The position numbers were made by a program, and so were the translations under genes. From positions 744,001 to 808,000 of the forward strand of contig NZ_JAPDRH010000003.1 of the NCBI RefSeq assembly GCF_040706555.1: a DNA stretch of 64,000 nucleotides, in the 5' to 3' direction. The notes beneath the pieces were generated by a model. It ran no database searches, was not told the DNA's origin, and saw only the letters and a list, made by a program, of their open reading frames with translations. Positions 46,157-53,110 of this stretch are shown one piece after another; positions within the stretch are counted from its first letter, which is position 1, and each line of letters opens with the position of its first letter. The DNA is from Lentisalinibacter salinarum. Lineage in GTDB: Bacteria > Pseudomonadota > Gammaproteobacteria > Steroidobacterales > Woeseiaceae.

Positions 46157-46960
46157 ATGCCTACAGCCGATATCAATAACCACAAGATGTACTACGAGAT
46201 CCATGGCGAGGGGCCGCCGGCCATCTGCATGGGCGGATGGGGTACCTTCTGCCACGGCGGGGAACGCCACCTGGCCCGCGGCCTGACCGATGACTACTCC
46301 GTGCTGATCATCGACTACCGGGGCATCGGCGAATCGGACGACGACCTCTCCGTGGAGCCGTCCATGGAACTGTACGCCGACGACGTCATCGGACTGCTCG
46401 AGCACCTGGGCTGGACCAACGTCCACTTCGTCGGTCTGGTGGGCATGGGCGCCTGCATCTCGCAGATCGTGGCCGTCAAGCGCCCGGATCTGGTCCGCTC
46501 CATGGTGAACATGGGGGCCTGGGTCCGCTGCGACGACTTCCTTGCCGACCAGCTGCAGCTGTTCAGCGACGTGCACCGGGATTCCGGCTTCTATGCGTTC
46601 CAGAAGTTCGTGACGGTGATGTCGTTCCTGCCCGAGTACTACAACGCCCACAAAGACAAGCTGCTCGGGCCCGACGGCGGCTGGAAGGAACTGAACGGCC
46701 GGCAGGAGGCGCACGCGCGCTTCGTGCAGGCCTGCATCGCCCACGACGTGGCCGACCGGCTGGACCGCATCGAGGCGCCTTCGCTGATCATCCATGCGGG
46801 TCAGGATCTGGTGACGAGCCCCCGCACGACGCTGCCCCTCGAGGAAGGCATCCCGAACGCCCGGGGCGTCATGATGGAGGACGTCGCCCACGTGGTCGCG
46901 GGCAAGGACCAGAAGATCCGCTTCTGCGACACGCTGCTGCCGTTCCTGGCCGAACACTGA
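46157..46960 (+). CDS. Alpha/beta-hydrolase-fold protein lacking the nucleophile
   Basis: A 267-residue protein with standard alpha/beta-hydrolase architecture (VLIIDYRGIGESD, HAGQDLVTSPRTTLPL, EDVAHVVAGK with Asp and His). At the nucleophile elbow, where Gly-x-Ser-x-Gly is expected, it reads HFVGLVGMGAC with valine 95 at the serine position. There is no Ser, Cys or Asp between residues 92 and 98. The protein is unlikely to be an ordinary esterase; lyase, binding or cofactor-free chemistry are open options. It lies between the Rieske ferredoxin and the CoA-transferase gene, 16 bases before the latter. Confidence 0.85.
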   Translation: MPTADINNHKMYYEIHGEGPPAICMGGWGTFCHGGERHLARGLTDDYSVLIIDYRGIGESDDDLSVEPSMELYADDVIGLLEHLGWTNVHFVGLVGMGACISQIVAVKRPDLVRSMVNMGAWVRCDDFLADQLQLFSDVHRDSGFYAFQKFVTVMSFLPEYYNAHKDKLLGPDGGWKELNGRQEAHARFVQACIAHDVADRLDRIEAPSLIIHAGQDLVTSPRTTLPLEEGIPNARGVMMEDVAHVVAGKDQKIRFCDTLLPFLAEH

Positions 46961-46976
46961 TCCGAGGGCTCGGACG

Positions 46977-48164
46977 ATGGACGCGATACTCAAGGGCATA
47001 CGGGTCGTCGACCTGGGCCGCTACGTCGCCGGACCCTATTGCGCCACGCTGCTGGGCCACCTCGGCGCCGAGGTCATCCGGGTGGAGAAGGTGGGCGGCG
47101 GCGAGGACCGCTACCTGGCCTCCCTGGCCGACTCCGGCGAGGGCGCCCTGTTCCTGCAGACCGGGGTCAACAAGCGGGGCATGACCCTGGACTTCTCGCG
47201 GCCCGAAGGGCGCGAGATCCTCAAGCGGCTTGTGGCCACCGCGGACGTGGTGGTCGCGAACCTGCCTGGCGCCGCCCTGAAGCGCTACGGGCTCGATTAC
47301 GCCACGCTCAGGAAGATCCGCCCGGACGTGATCGTGGCCAATCAGAGCACTTTCGGCGACCAGGGCCCCTGGGCCGGCCGGCCCGGTTTCGACGGGCTCG
47401 GCCAGGCGATGTCCGGCGCCGCGTGGTTCGGCGGCACGCCGGGCGAGCCCTCCAAGGCGGCGGCACCCTGGGTGGACTTTTCCACCGCGGCGCTCTCGGC
47501 GATGGGCGTGCTCGCGGCGCTGATGCACCGGCGCGAGACCGGCGAGGGCCAGCACGTCGAGGCGACGCTGCTCGGCACGGCGCTGGCCGTATTCGGCACG
47601 ACGCTGACCGAGGAAGGCGCGCTGCACCTGGGCCGTCAGCCGGCCGGCAACCGTTCCCAGCACGCGGCGCCGGCGGACATGTTCCCCACCCGGGACGGTC
47701 ACATCCTGGTGCAGGTGGTCGGCGACGGCCTGTTCCGGCGCTGGGCCGAACTCGTCGGCGCCAACGAATGGCTGGACCACGACAACCGCTTCGACACCGA
47801 CCAGTCCCGCGGCGACAACCGGGACCTGATCTGCGAGCGTATGGCGGACTGGTGCCGGGACAAGACCACGAAACAGGCGCTCGCCGCACTGGCGAAGGCC
47901 GGCCTGCCGGCGGCGCCGGTGCTGAGCCCTGCCGAAGCGCTTAAGCACCCCCAGGTCCGGGCCATGGGCGTGCTGAAGCCGGTCTCGTTCCCCGGCGCGC
48001 CGAAGGACGTGCCGGTGGCCGATCTGCCCCTGCGCCTGTCGGCGAACGCGAGCGGCATGCGCGAGCGGCCGCCGCTGCTGGGCGAACATACCAGCGAGAT
48101 ACTGACCGAGCTCGGCTACAGCGAACAGGAAATCGCGTCGCTGCGCCACGACGAGGTCATCTGA
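46977..48164 (+). CDS. CaiB/BaiF family CoA-transferase
   Basis: A 395-residue class III CoA-transferase. Seen: GIRVVDLGRYVAGPYCATLL at the start, NKRGMTLDFSRPEG, ANQSTFGDQGPWAGRPGFDGLGQAMSG and, in the place of the catalytic aspartate, APWVDFSTAALSAMG. The C-terminal domain (HPQVRAMG, LGEHTSEILTELGYS) is complete. It moves CoA between carboxylic acids, probably activating the acid produced by the upstream lactonase or related enzymes. It ends the rightward group. Confidence 0.88.
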   Translation: MDAILKGIRVVDLGRYVAGPYCATLLGHLGAEVIRVEKVGGGEDRYLASLADSGEGALFLQTGVNKRGMTLDFSRPEGREILKRLVATADVVVANLPGAALKRYGLDYATLRKIRPDVIVANQSTFGDQGPWAGRPGFDGLGQAMSGAAWFGGTPGEPSKAAAPWVDFSTAALSAMGVLAALMHRRETGEGQHVEATLLGTALAVFGTTLTEEGALHLGRQPAGNRSQHAAPADMFPTRDGHILVQVVGDGLFRRWAELVGANEWLDHDNRFDTDQSRGDNRDLICERMADWCRDKTTKQALAALAKAGLPAAPVLSPAEALKHPQVRAMGVLKPVSFPGAPKDVPVADLPLRLSANASGMRERPPLLGEHTSEILTELGYSEQEIASLRHDEVI

Positions 48165-48196
48165 CCAGACCCGTTAACAAGACCCTTTGACAGGCC

Positions 48197-48628
48197 CTAG
48201 GCGGGGTCCCCGCGCTCCAGCGCCGCGGCGATGATCTCGCCGTGGTCGAAGGCGAGTGCCGGCAGATCGTCCAGCGGGAACCAGCGGGCCTCCGCGGCAT
48301 CGCTGGCCGCCTCCGGCGCCGCTTCGTCCGTCGCCGGAGGACCGGTCCAGGCCACACTGACCACCCGTCCGCGGGGATCGCGGCCGGGTCTGCCGAAGGC
48401 TCCCACCTGCACCAGCGGACCGGCTTCGAGACCGGTCTCCTCCGCCAGTTCACGGCGTGCCGCGGACTCCAGATCCTCGTCCATCTCGACGAAGCCGCCG
48501 GGCAGTGCCCAGCGCCCCTCGTAGGGCGGCTTGCCGCGCCGGATCAGCAGTACCGAGGGCCCCGGCCGGGCCGCGATGAGGACCACGTCCGCGGTCAGCG
48601 CGGGGCGGGGATGTTCGTAGAACGGCAT
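48197..48628 (-). CDS. NUDIX hydrolase
   Basis: A 143-residue protein with a complete Nudix box: GGFVEMDEDLESAARRELAEETGL near residues 44-67. The flanking YEGRWALPGG and C-terminal FDHGEIIAAAL resemble ADP-ribose or related pyrophosphatases of the NrtR/NudF-like type; substrate unproven. Start at 48628. It is convergent with the CoA-transferase gene. Confidence 0.88.
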   Translation of the reverse strand: MPFYEHPRPALTADVVLIAARPGPSVLLIRRGKPPYEGRWALPGGFVEMDEDLESAARRELAEETGLEAGPLVQVGAFGRPGRDPRGRVVSVAWTGPPATDEAAPEAASDAAEARWFPLDDLPALAFDHGEIIAAALERGDPA

Positions 48629-48674
48629 GGCGGCATTGTAGCGGCAGCGGCTTCCGGCCACAGCCGCGGCGACG

Positions 48675-49547
48675 CTACTTGCCGAGCGCCTTGCGCAGCG
48701 AGCTGATGTGCTCGTCCGACTCCCGCATGATGCCGAAGAAGTCGGTGGCTTCCACCGCGAGTTTGGCGCTGGCCGGTACCTGCTGCAGGTGTACCTCGGT
48801 CGTATCCTCGACGTCAGCGCGGAAGAAGTCGGCCAGCAGGCTGGAGACGATGAGCACGTCGGTGAGATCGGCGTCTCCATCGTGCTCGTACTCCGTCTCC
48901 CGGTAGCGCGAGACCGCGGCGGAAATCTCCTCGGAGAAGCTCCAGGATTCCAGGATGGCGCTGCCAATGGCGCTGTGCCACTCCTCCAGTATGTCCTCCA
49001 GCTCGGCCGTGTTGGCGAACAGGTCCGGGTGATGCTCCGCCTGGGTGATGATGTAGAGCTTGCCGACGCCATGCATCAACCCGGCGAGCAGGGCCTCGTC
49101 CGCGTTGAGACGCGTGAACTTGCGGGCCAGCACGTAGCACAGCGCTGCGACATAGGTGGAGCGGTCCCACGTGCGTTCCATGAACGGACGCGCCTCCTCC
49201 AGCGAGGTGGCATCGCTCATCTGCTGCAGGCCGAACGACATCACGGTGTTGCGCACCATGTTCTGGCCGAGACGGGTCACGGCCATGTTCAGCTCCGTGA
49301 CCGCGTGGGTGCCGGGGCGCAGCGCCGCGGAATTGGCGATCTTCAGCAGCCGCGCCGCCAGTGCCGGCTCGGCGCCGAGCAGCTTCACCAGGTCGGCCGT
49401 GCTGCAGTCCTCGTCGGCCAGAGCCTGGCGGATGCGGACCACGACGTCCGGGAACGAAGGGATCTCCAGGTCTCCCCGGGACAGGTGCTCTGCCAGGGAC
49501 TGGACGAAAGCGAACTTGGCATCCTGGACGGCGGGCTGAGGCTGCAT
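48675..49547 (-). CDS. HDOD domain protein
   Basis: A 290-residue protein. Residues about 25-215 form an HDOD domain (LEIPSFPDVVVRIRQALADEDCSTADLVKLLGAEPALAARLLKIANSA is the conserved start; GLMHGVGKLYII holds a degenerate HD-like segment). HDOD proteins are non-enzymatic signalling modules in nucleotide-second-messenger and stress pathways. No other domain is present. Upstream of it lies a 90-base gap before the nitroreductase gene. Confidence 0.87.
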   Translation of the reverse strand: MQPQPAVQDAKFAFVQSLAEHLSRGDLEIPSFPDVVVRIRQALADEDCSTADLVKLLGAEPALAARLLKIANSAALRPGTHAVTELNMAVTRLGQNMVRNTVMSFGLQQMSDATSLEEARPFMERTWDRSTYVAALCYVLARKFTRLNADEALLAGLMHGVGKLYIITQAEHHPDLFANTAELEDILEEWHSAIGSAILESWSFSEEISAAVSRYRETEYEHDGDADLTDVLIVSSLLADFFRADVEDTTEVHLQQVPASAKLAVEATDFFGIMRESDEHISSLRKALGK

Positions 49548-49637
49548 CGACGGGCTTCCTTCCGTTTCTAAACAGGGTTCTACCCCTGCTATCGGCCGCC
49601 CCGGCGGATACTTTAGCCCGCCGTCCCGCGGGATGCC

Positions 49638-50234
49638 CTACAGGACCTCGCAGGCCTCCTCGAATTCGAGCCGGGGGCTGCGCGGAAACAGCGCATCGGG
49701 GTCGCCGTAGCCGAGATTGCAGAGGAAATTGGACCTGACCTGCCCGTCCGGCCAGAACTCCCGATCCACGCCCTCGTTGTCGAAACCGGACATGGGACCG
49801 CAGTCCAGACCGAGCGCCCGTGCCGCGATGATGAAATAGCCGCCCTGCAGGGTGCCGTTGCGAAACGCGGTGACGTTGCCCGTCTTCTCCTCGCCGGCGA
49901 ACCAGTCCCGTGCACCCGGGTTGTGCGGGAAGAGTTGGGGGATCTTCTCGTAGAACAACGTGTCATAGCCGATGATCGCCGTGGCGGGCGCGGCCATGGT
50001 CTTGTCCACGTTGCCCTCGATCAGGTGCGGTCGCAGCCGCTCCTTCGCCCCGGCGCTGGTGAGGAACAGGATACGCGCCGGGCAGCAGTTCGCGCTGGTG
50101 GGGCCGAACTTCATGAGATCATACAGGGTCCGCAGGTCGGCCTCGTGCACCGGCCTGTCCTGCCAGGCGTTGTGGGTCCGCGCCTCGCGGAATATGCGGT
50201 CCAGCGCGGCGTCGTCTATTGCTCCGTCACCCAT
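49638..50234 (-). CDS. RutE-like nitroreductase family flavoprotein
   Basis: A 198-residue FMN enzyme. ARTHNAWQDRPV, DLMKFGPTSANCCPARI, AFRNGTLQGGYFIIAARALGLDCGPMSGFD and SPRLEFEEACEVL match malonic-semialdehyde reductase RutE throughout. No other pyrimidine-utilisation gene is nearby, so the role may be reduction of malonic semialdehyde or of a similar aldehyde or quinone. Start ATG at 50234. It is divergent from the ferredoxin gene. Confidence 0.87.
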   Translation of the reverse strand: MGDGAIDDAALDRIFREARTHNAWQDRPVHEADLRTLYDLMKFGPTSANCCPARILFLTSAGAKERLRPHLIEGNVDKTMAAPATAIIGYDTLFYEKIPQLFPHNPGARDWFAGEEKTGNVTAFRNGTLQGGYFIIAARALGLDCGPMSGFDNEGVDREFWPDGQVRSNFLCNLGYGDPDALFPRSPRLEFEEACEVL

Positions 50235-50408
50235 TGCAGTCTTGCCTCTCTCCTGTGCCGTCGACAACGGATCATCTAAACACAGATGAGCGCTTCCTGC
50301 AGGGGGCTCGTGCCGACGGGACCAGCTTGCCCCGGCCGGACCTCTTTGCCATAGTCCGATGCGGCCGGCGCGGCGCGCCGGCCCAGCACGGAGATCCGGA
50401 CCAGCCGA

Positions 50409-50801
50409 GTGAGCGATCAGGAGACGAGGAAGCTGCGCCGCATCGCGCGCAACCTGGGTGTCGGCAACGTCCGCCGGCACATCTTCCTGTGCTGCGACCA
50501 GACCGAGCCGAAGTGCTGCGACCGCAAGCAATCCCTGCAGTCCTGGACCTTCCTGAAATCCCGCCTGCAGGAGCTGGGGCTGGTTGGCCGCGGCGGCGTC
50601 TACCGTACCAAGGCGAACTGCCTGCGCATCTGCCGCGACGGTCCGGTCGCCGTCGTCTATCCGGAGGGGGCCTGGTATCACGGCTGCACGCCCGCGGTCC
50701 TCGAGGAGATCATCCAGCGCCATCTCGTGGGTGGCGAACTGGTCGAGGAGAATCTGATTACGGTCGCCCCGCTGGACGGGGACGAGGCCGACGACGAGTA
50801 A
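50409..50801 (+). CDS. Thioredoxin-fold [2Fe-2S] ferredoxin
   Basis: A 130-residue protein. FLCCDQTEPKCCD and NCLRICRDGPVAVVYPEGAWYHG are the cluster-binding halves of thioredoxin-like 2Fe-2S ferredoxins, with the Gly-Pro after the last cysteine. Starts at GTG 50409. Electron partner unknown. Single rightward gene. Confidence 0.85.
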   Translation: MSDQETRKLRRIARNLGVGNVRRHIFLCCDQTEPKCCDRKQSLQSWTFLKSRLQELGLVGRGGVYRTKANCLRICRDGPVAVVYPEGAWYHGCTPAVLEEIIQRHLVGGELVEENLITVAPLDGDEADDE

Positions 50802-50826
50802 TAGCAACGGGTAACCGGCGCGCGGC

Positions 50827-51660
50827 TCAGCCGGCGTGCTGCCAGCGGCCGTCCTCCTCCCGCACCCTGCCCTCTTCCTCCAGCTTGCCCAGATGGGCAC
50901 GCAGGGAATACCTGGCCAGCGGCAGCAGCCTCGGATCCACCTCGTCGTACACCTCGGCCAGCAGCGCATCGATTTCGCAGGGCTCGATACGGGCCAGGCG
51001 CTCCAGCACCTTCGCCTCGCGCTCGTTGCGGTGGGCGATGATCCAGTCCACCACCGCATCCGGCGCCTCCAGCATCTCGCCGTGCCCGGGCGCGATGCGC
51101 GCGAGGCCGTAGGTCTTCAGCAGTTCCAGGGAGCGCAGGTACTGGGCCATGTTGCCGTCGGGCGGCGCGATCACCACCGTCGAGCCGTTCATGATGTGGT
51201 CGCCGGTGAACACCAGACTCTCGTCGGTCAGCAGGTAGCAGGCGTGGTTGGAGGCGTGTCCCGGCGTGTGGATGACCTCCAGCGTGTACTCGCCGCAGGC
51301 GATGCGCTGGCCGTGGGAGATCGCCCGGTCCGGGCTGAAGGCGCGATCGTTCTCCGGGGTCGGCGGCGGCGGCATGCCGAGCAGTTCTGCGCCCGTGCGC
51401 TCGGCCAGCAGCGTCGCACCCGGCGAGTGATCCCGGTGGGTGTGGGTGGCCAGCACCCGGCGCAGCCGCTCGCCCGCCGCCTGCATGATCAGCTCGATAT
51501 GGGCCTCGTCCGCGGGACCGGGATCGATCACGGAGACCTCTTCCGTGCCGATCAGGTAGGTATTGGTGCCCGGCCCGGTCATCATCCCCGCGTTGGGCGC
51601 GATGAGGCGCGATACCAGCGGCGATACGCGCTCCAGCCGGCCGGCGACGAGTCCGCTCAT
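50827..51660 (-). CDS. MBL-fold metallo-hydrolase (LACTB2-like)
   Basis: A 277-residue metallo-beta-lactamase-fold enzyme. The metal motif THTHRDHSPG, then HTPGHASNHACYLL, FTGDHIM and GHGE supply the zinc ligands. A C-terminal winged-helix-like segment (LLAEVYDEVDPRLLPLARYSLRAHLGKLEEEGRV) matches the LACTB2 group of hydrolases. The ATG overlaps the stop of the preceding NUDIX gene (ATGA 51657-51660), so the two are co-translated. Confidence 0.9.
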   Translation of the reverse strand: MSGLVAGRLERVSPLVSRLIAPNAGMMTGPGTNTYLIGTEEVSVIDPGPADEAHIELIMQAAGERLRRVLATHTHRDHSPGATLLAERTGAELLGMPPPPTPENDRAFSPDRAISHGQRIACGEYTLEVIHTPGHASNHACYLLTDESLVFTGDHIMNGSTVVIAPPDGNMAQYLRSLELLKTYGLARIAPGHGEMLEAPDAVVDWIIAHRNEREAKVLERLARIEPCEIDALLAEVYDEVDPRLLPLARYSLRAHLGKLEEEGRVREEDGRWQHAG

Positions 51661-52490
51661 CCGGCCTCCGCGTAGCCGTCGTCCCAGGGCATGAGCACGC
51701 GGTGGCCGTCCTCGCCGACGACCACCCTCGGCAGGATTTCCTCGATCGAGGACTTGTCCCGCGCCGCCATCGCGTCCAGCAGGTCGCCGGTCGTCCGGAA
51801 GTCCCGGATCAGCGAGAGATTGGAGACCGTCGGCGGATGCAGCCGGAGCCGCTTGCGCATGGCGGGCTCCAGCGCATCGCAGGGCCGGATCCACAGGCTC
51901 TCGACGGTCTCGCGGCCGTCGTGCACGCCGTGCTGTCCCGGCGGCACGCCGGCGACGAAGAAGCGCGTGGCATAGCGCCGCGGCAGCACCTTCGGCGTGG
52001 TCCAGAAGCTCACGTAGTGCATGCGGTCGCAGGCGAGCCTCAGGCCTTCCCGGTGGCAGAGCTCCAGGGCGCTCATGCGCCCGGCGTCCAGTTCCACCCG
52101 GTAGCGGGCGAAGTCGGCCTCTCGCCCGGCCGCGCCCGGGTCGACGTAGCGACCGGCGGCATCGCTGGCGAGCAGATAGCCGCTCTCCTCGAACGTCTCG
52201 CGAATACCGGCGACCCAGAAGCGCAGCCCACCGGCCTCCAGCCCCAGCTGCGCACTCGCGGCGGCGTCGTCGAGGCCCGTGCAGACGGCCTCCAGGTCAG
52301 TCTCCTCGTCCGTGGCGGCGGCGACTCCTCCCGGAAACACCCAGGCGCCGCCGAAGTCGGCCTTGCCATGGCGCTGCATCATGAACACTTCCACGCCGTC
52401 GGCGCCGTCGCGCACCAGCATCACGGTCGCGGAGTCGACGGGCCGCGCGGCCGCTTCGGTTTTCCGCAAGTCTGTGTTCTCCGTGGGCAT
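51657..52490 (-). CDS. NUDIX hydrolase, NUDT19-like
   Basis: A 277-residue protein. The Nudix glycines (WVFPGG) are separated from the catalytic RETFEESGYLL by an insertion of about 40 residues, as in NUDT19-type CoA-diphosphatases; the box is thus split, not broken. YATRFFVAG and the C-terminal LHPPTVSNLSLIRDF are also typical. CoA or acyl-CoA pyrophosphatase is plausible, which would suit a genome rich in acyl-CoA metabolism. It is translationally coupled to the MBL gene. Confidence 0.85.
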   Translation of the reverse strand: MPTENTDLRKTEAAARPVDSATVMLVRDGADGVEVFMMQRHGKADFGGAWVFPGGVAAATDEETDLEAVCTGLDDAAASAQLGLEAGGLRFWVAGIRETFEESGYLLASDAAGRYVDPGAAGREADFARYRVELDAGRMSALELCHREGLRLACDRMHYVSFWTTPKVLPRRYATRFFVAGVPPGQHGVHDGRETVESLWIRPCDALEPAMRKRLRLHPPTVSNLSLIRDFRTTGDLLDAMAARDKSSIEEILPRVVVGEDGHRVLMPWDDGYAEAG

Positions 52491-52534
52491 CGGTTGGTAG
52501 GATACCGCGAGCAGGCCACAGCGAGAAAAATCCG

Positions 52535-52873
52535 ATGAAGCTGATCACCGCGATCATCAAGCCGTTCCGACTCGACGACGTCCGCAACGCCCTGGCCGAA
52601 GTCGGTATCCAGGGCATGACCGTCACCGAGGTCAAGGGCTTCGGCCGCCAGCGCGGCCACACCGAACTCTACCGGGGCGCGGAGTACGTGGTGGATTTCC
52701 TGCCCAAGGCGAAGATCGAGGTGGCCGTAGGCGACGACATGGCCGAGCGGGTGGTGGAAGCCATCTGCGACGCCGCCCGGACCGGCAAGGTGGGCGACGG
52801 CAAGATCTTCGTCGAGGATCTCGACCAGGTGATTCGCATCCGCACCGGCGAGTCCGGCGAGCAGGCGATCTGA
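52535..52873 (+). CDS. glnB: PII signal-transduction protein, GlnB type
   Basis: A 112-residue PII protein that senses 2-oxoglutarate, ATP/ADP and glutamine (through uridylylation). The T-loop GRQRGHTELYRGAEYVVDFLPK contains the modifiable tyrosine 51. Residue 54 is aspartate (VVDF), the GlnB-type residue, whereas GlnK has asparagine. No amtB gene adjoins it, which also favours GlnB. The C-terminal signature TGKVGDGKIFV is intact. Single gene with a hairpin after the stop. Confidence 0.94.
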   Translation: MKLITAIIKPFRLDDVRNALAEVGIQGMTVTEVKGFGRQRGHTELYRGAEYVVDFLPKAKIEVAVGDDMAERVVEAICDAARTGKVGDGKIFVEDLDQVIRIRTGESGEQAI

Positions 52874-52879
52874 CCTGCC

Positions 52880-52900
52880 GGCCGCCGCCCTCCGGCGGCC
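52880..52900 (+). terminator. GC-rich hairpin after glnB
   Basis: A perfect 8-base stem GGCCGCCG / CGGCGGCC has a 5-base loop, starting 7 bases after the stop. It is followed by TTCGCTCC rather than a T run, so termination strength is doubtful. Confidence 0.5.
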
Positions 52901-52908
52901 TTCGCTCC

Positions 52909-52930
52909 TGCAGATTGTATGCAATCTGCA
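52909..52930. promoter_or_regulatory. Inverted repeat with TTGTATGCAA core, candidate GntR operator 1
   Basis: Arms TGCAGATTG and CAATCTGCA flank TATG, giving a 22-base near-perfect palindrome. The core ATTGTATGCAAT is of the kind bound by FCD-type GntR regulators. It lies 180 bases upstream of the TonB receptor start. Confidence 0.55.
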
Positions 52931-52991
52931 ACAAAGCAACCGGGCCGCGGCCCGTTCGATGCCCGCCCGGGCGCCGATTCGCGCAAAATCG

Positions 52992-53021
52992 TTGTCCAGC
53001 CTGTATACAATCGGCTATTCT
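52992..53021 (+). promoter_or_regulatory. Candidate promoter of the second TonB receptor with operator core in the spacer
   Basis: TTGTCC (52992-52997), 18 bases, TATTCT (53016-53021). The spacer contains TGTATACAATC (53002-53012), a second copy of the GntR-like core found at 52909-52930. A repressor bound here would block RNA polymerase. Confidence 0.5.
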
Positions 53022-53110
53022 CGATTCGACCCCATGGAAAAAGAACCGGGTCATCGACGGCGTGTTGCAGAAACGCCGCGCCGCGACATCTACCACCGGA
53101 GGGGACACTC

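Noticed and set aside
51657..52490. Nudix box apparently broken
   Set aside because: The glycine pair and RETFEESG are separated by an insertion typical of NUDT19-like proteins, so the box is split rather than lost.
52919..53110. N-terminal extension of the second TonB receptor
   Set aside because: It crosses the candidate operators and promoter and would place the signal peptide about 64 residues inside the protein.
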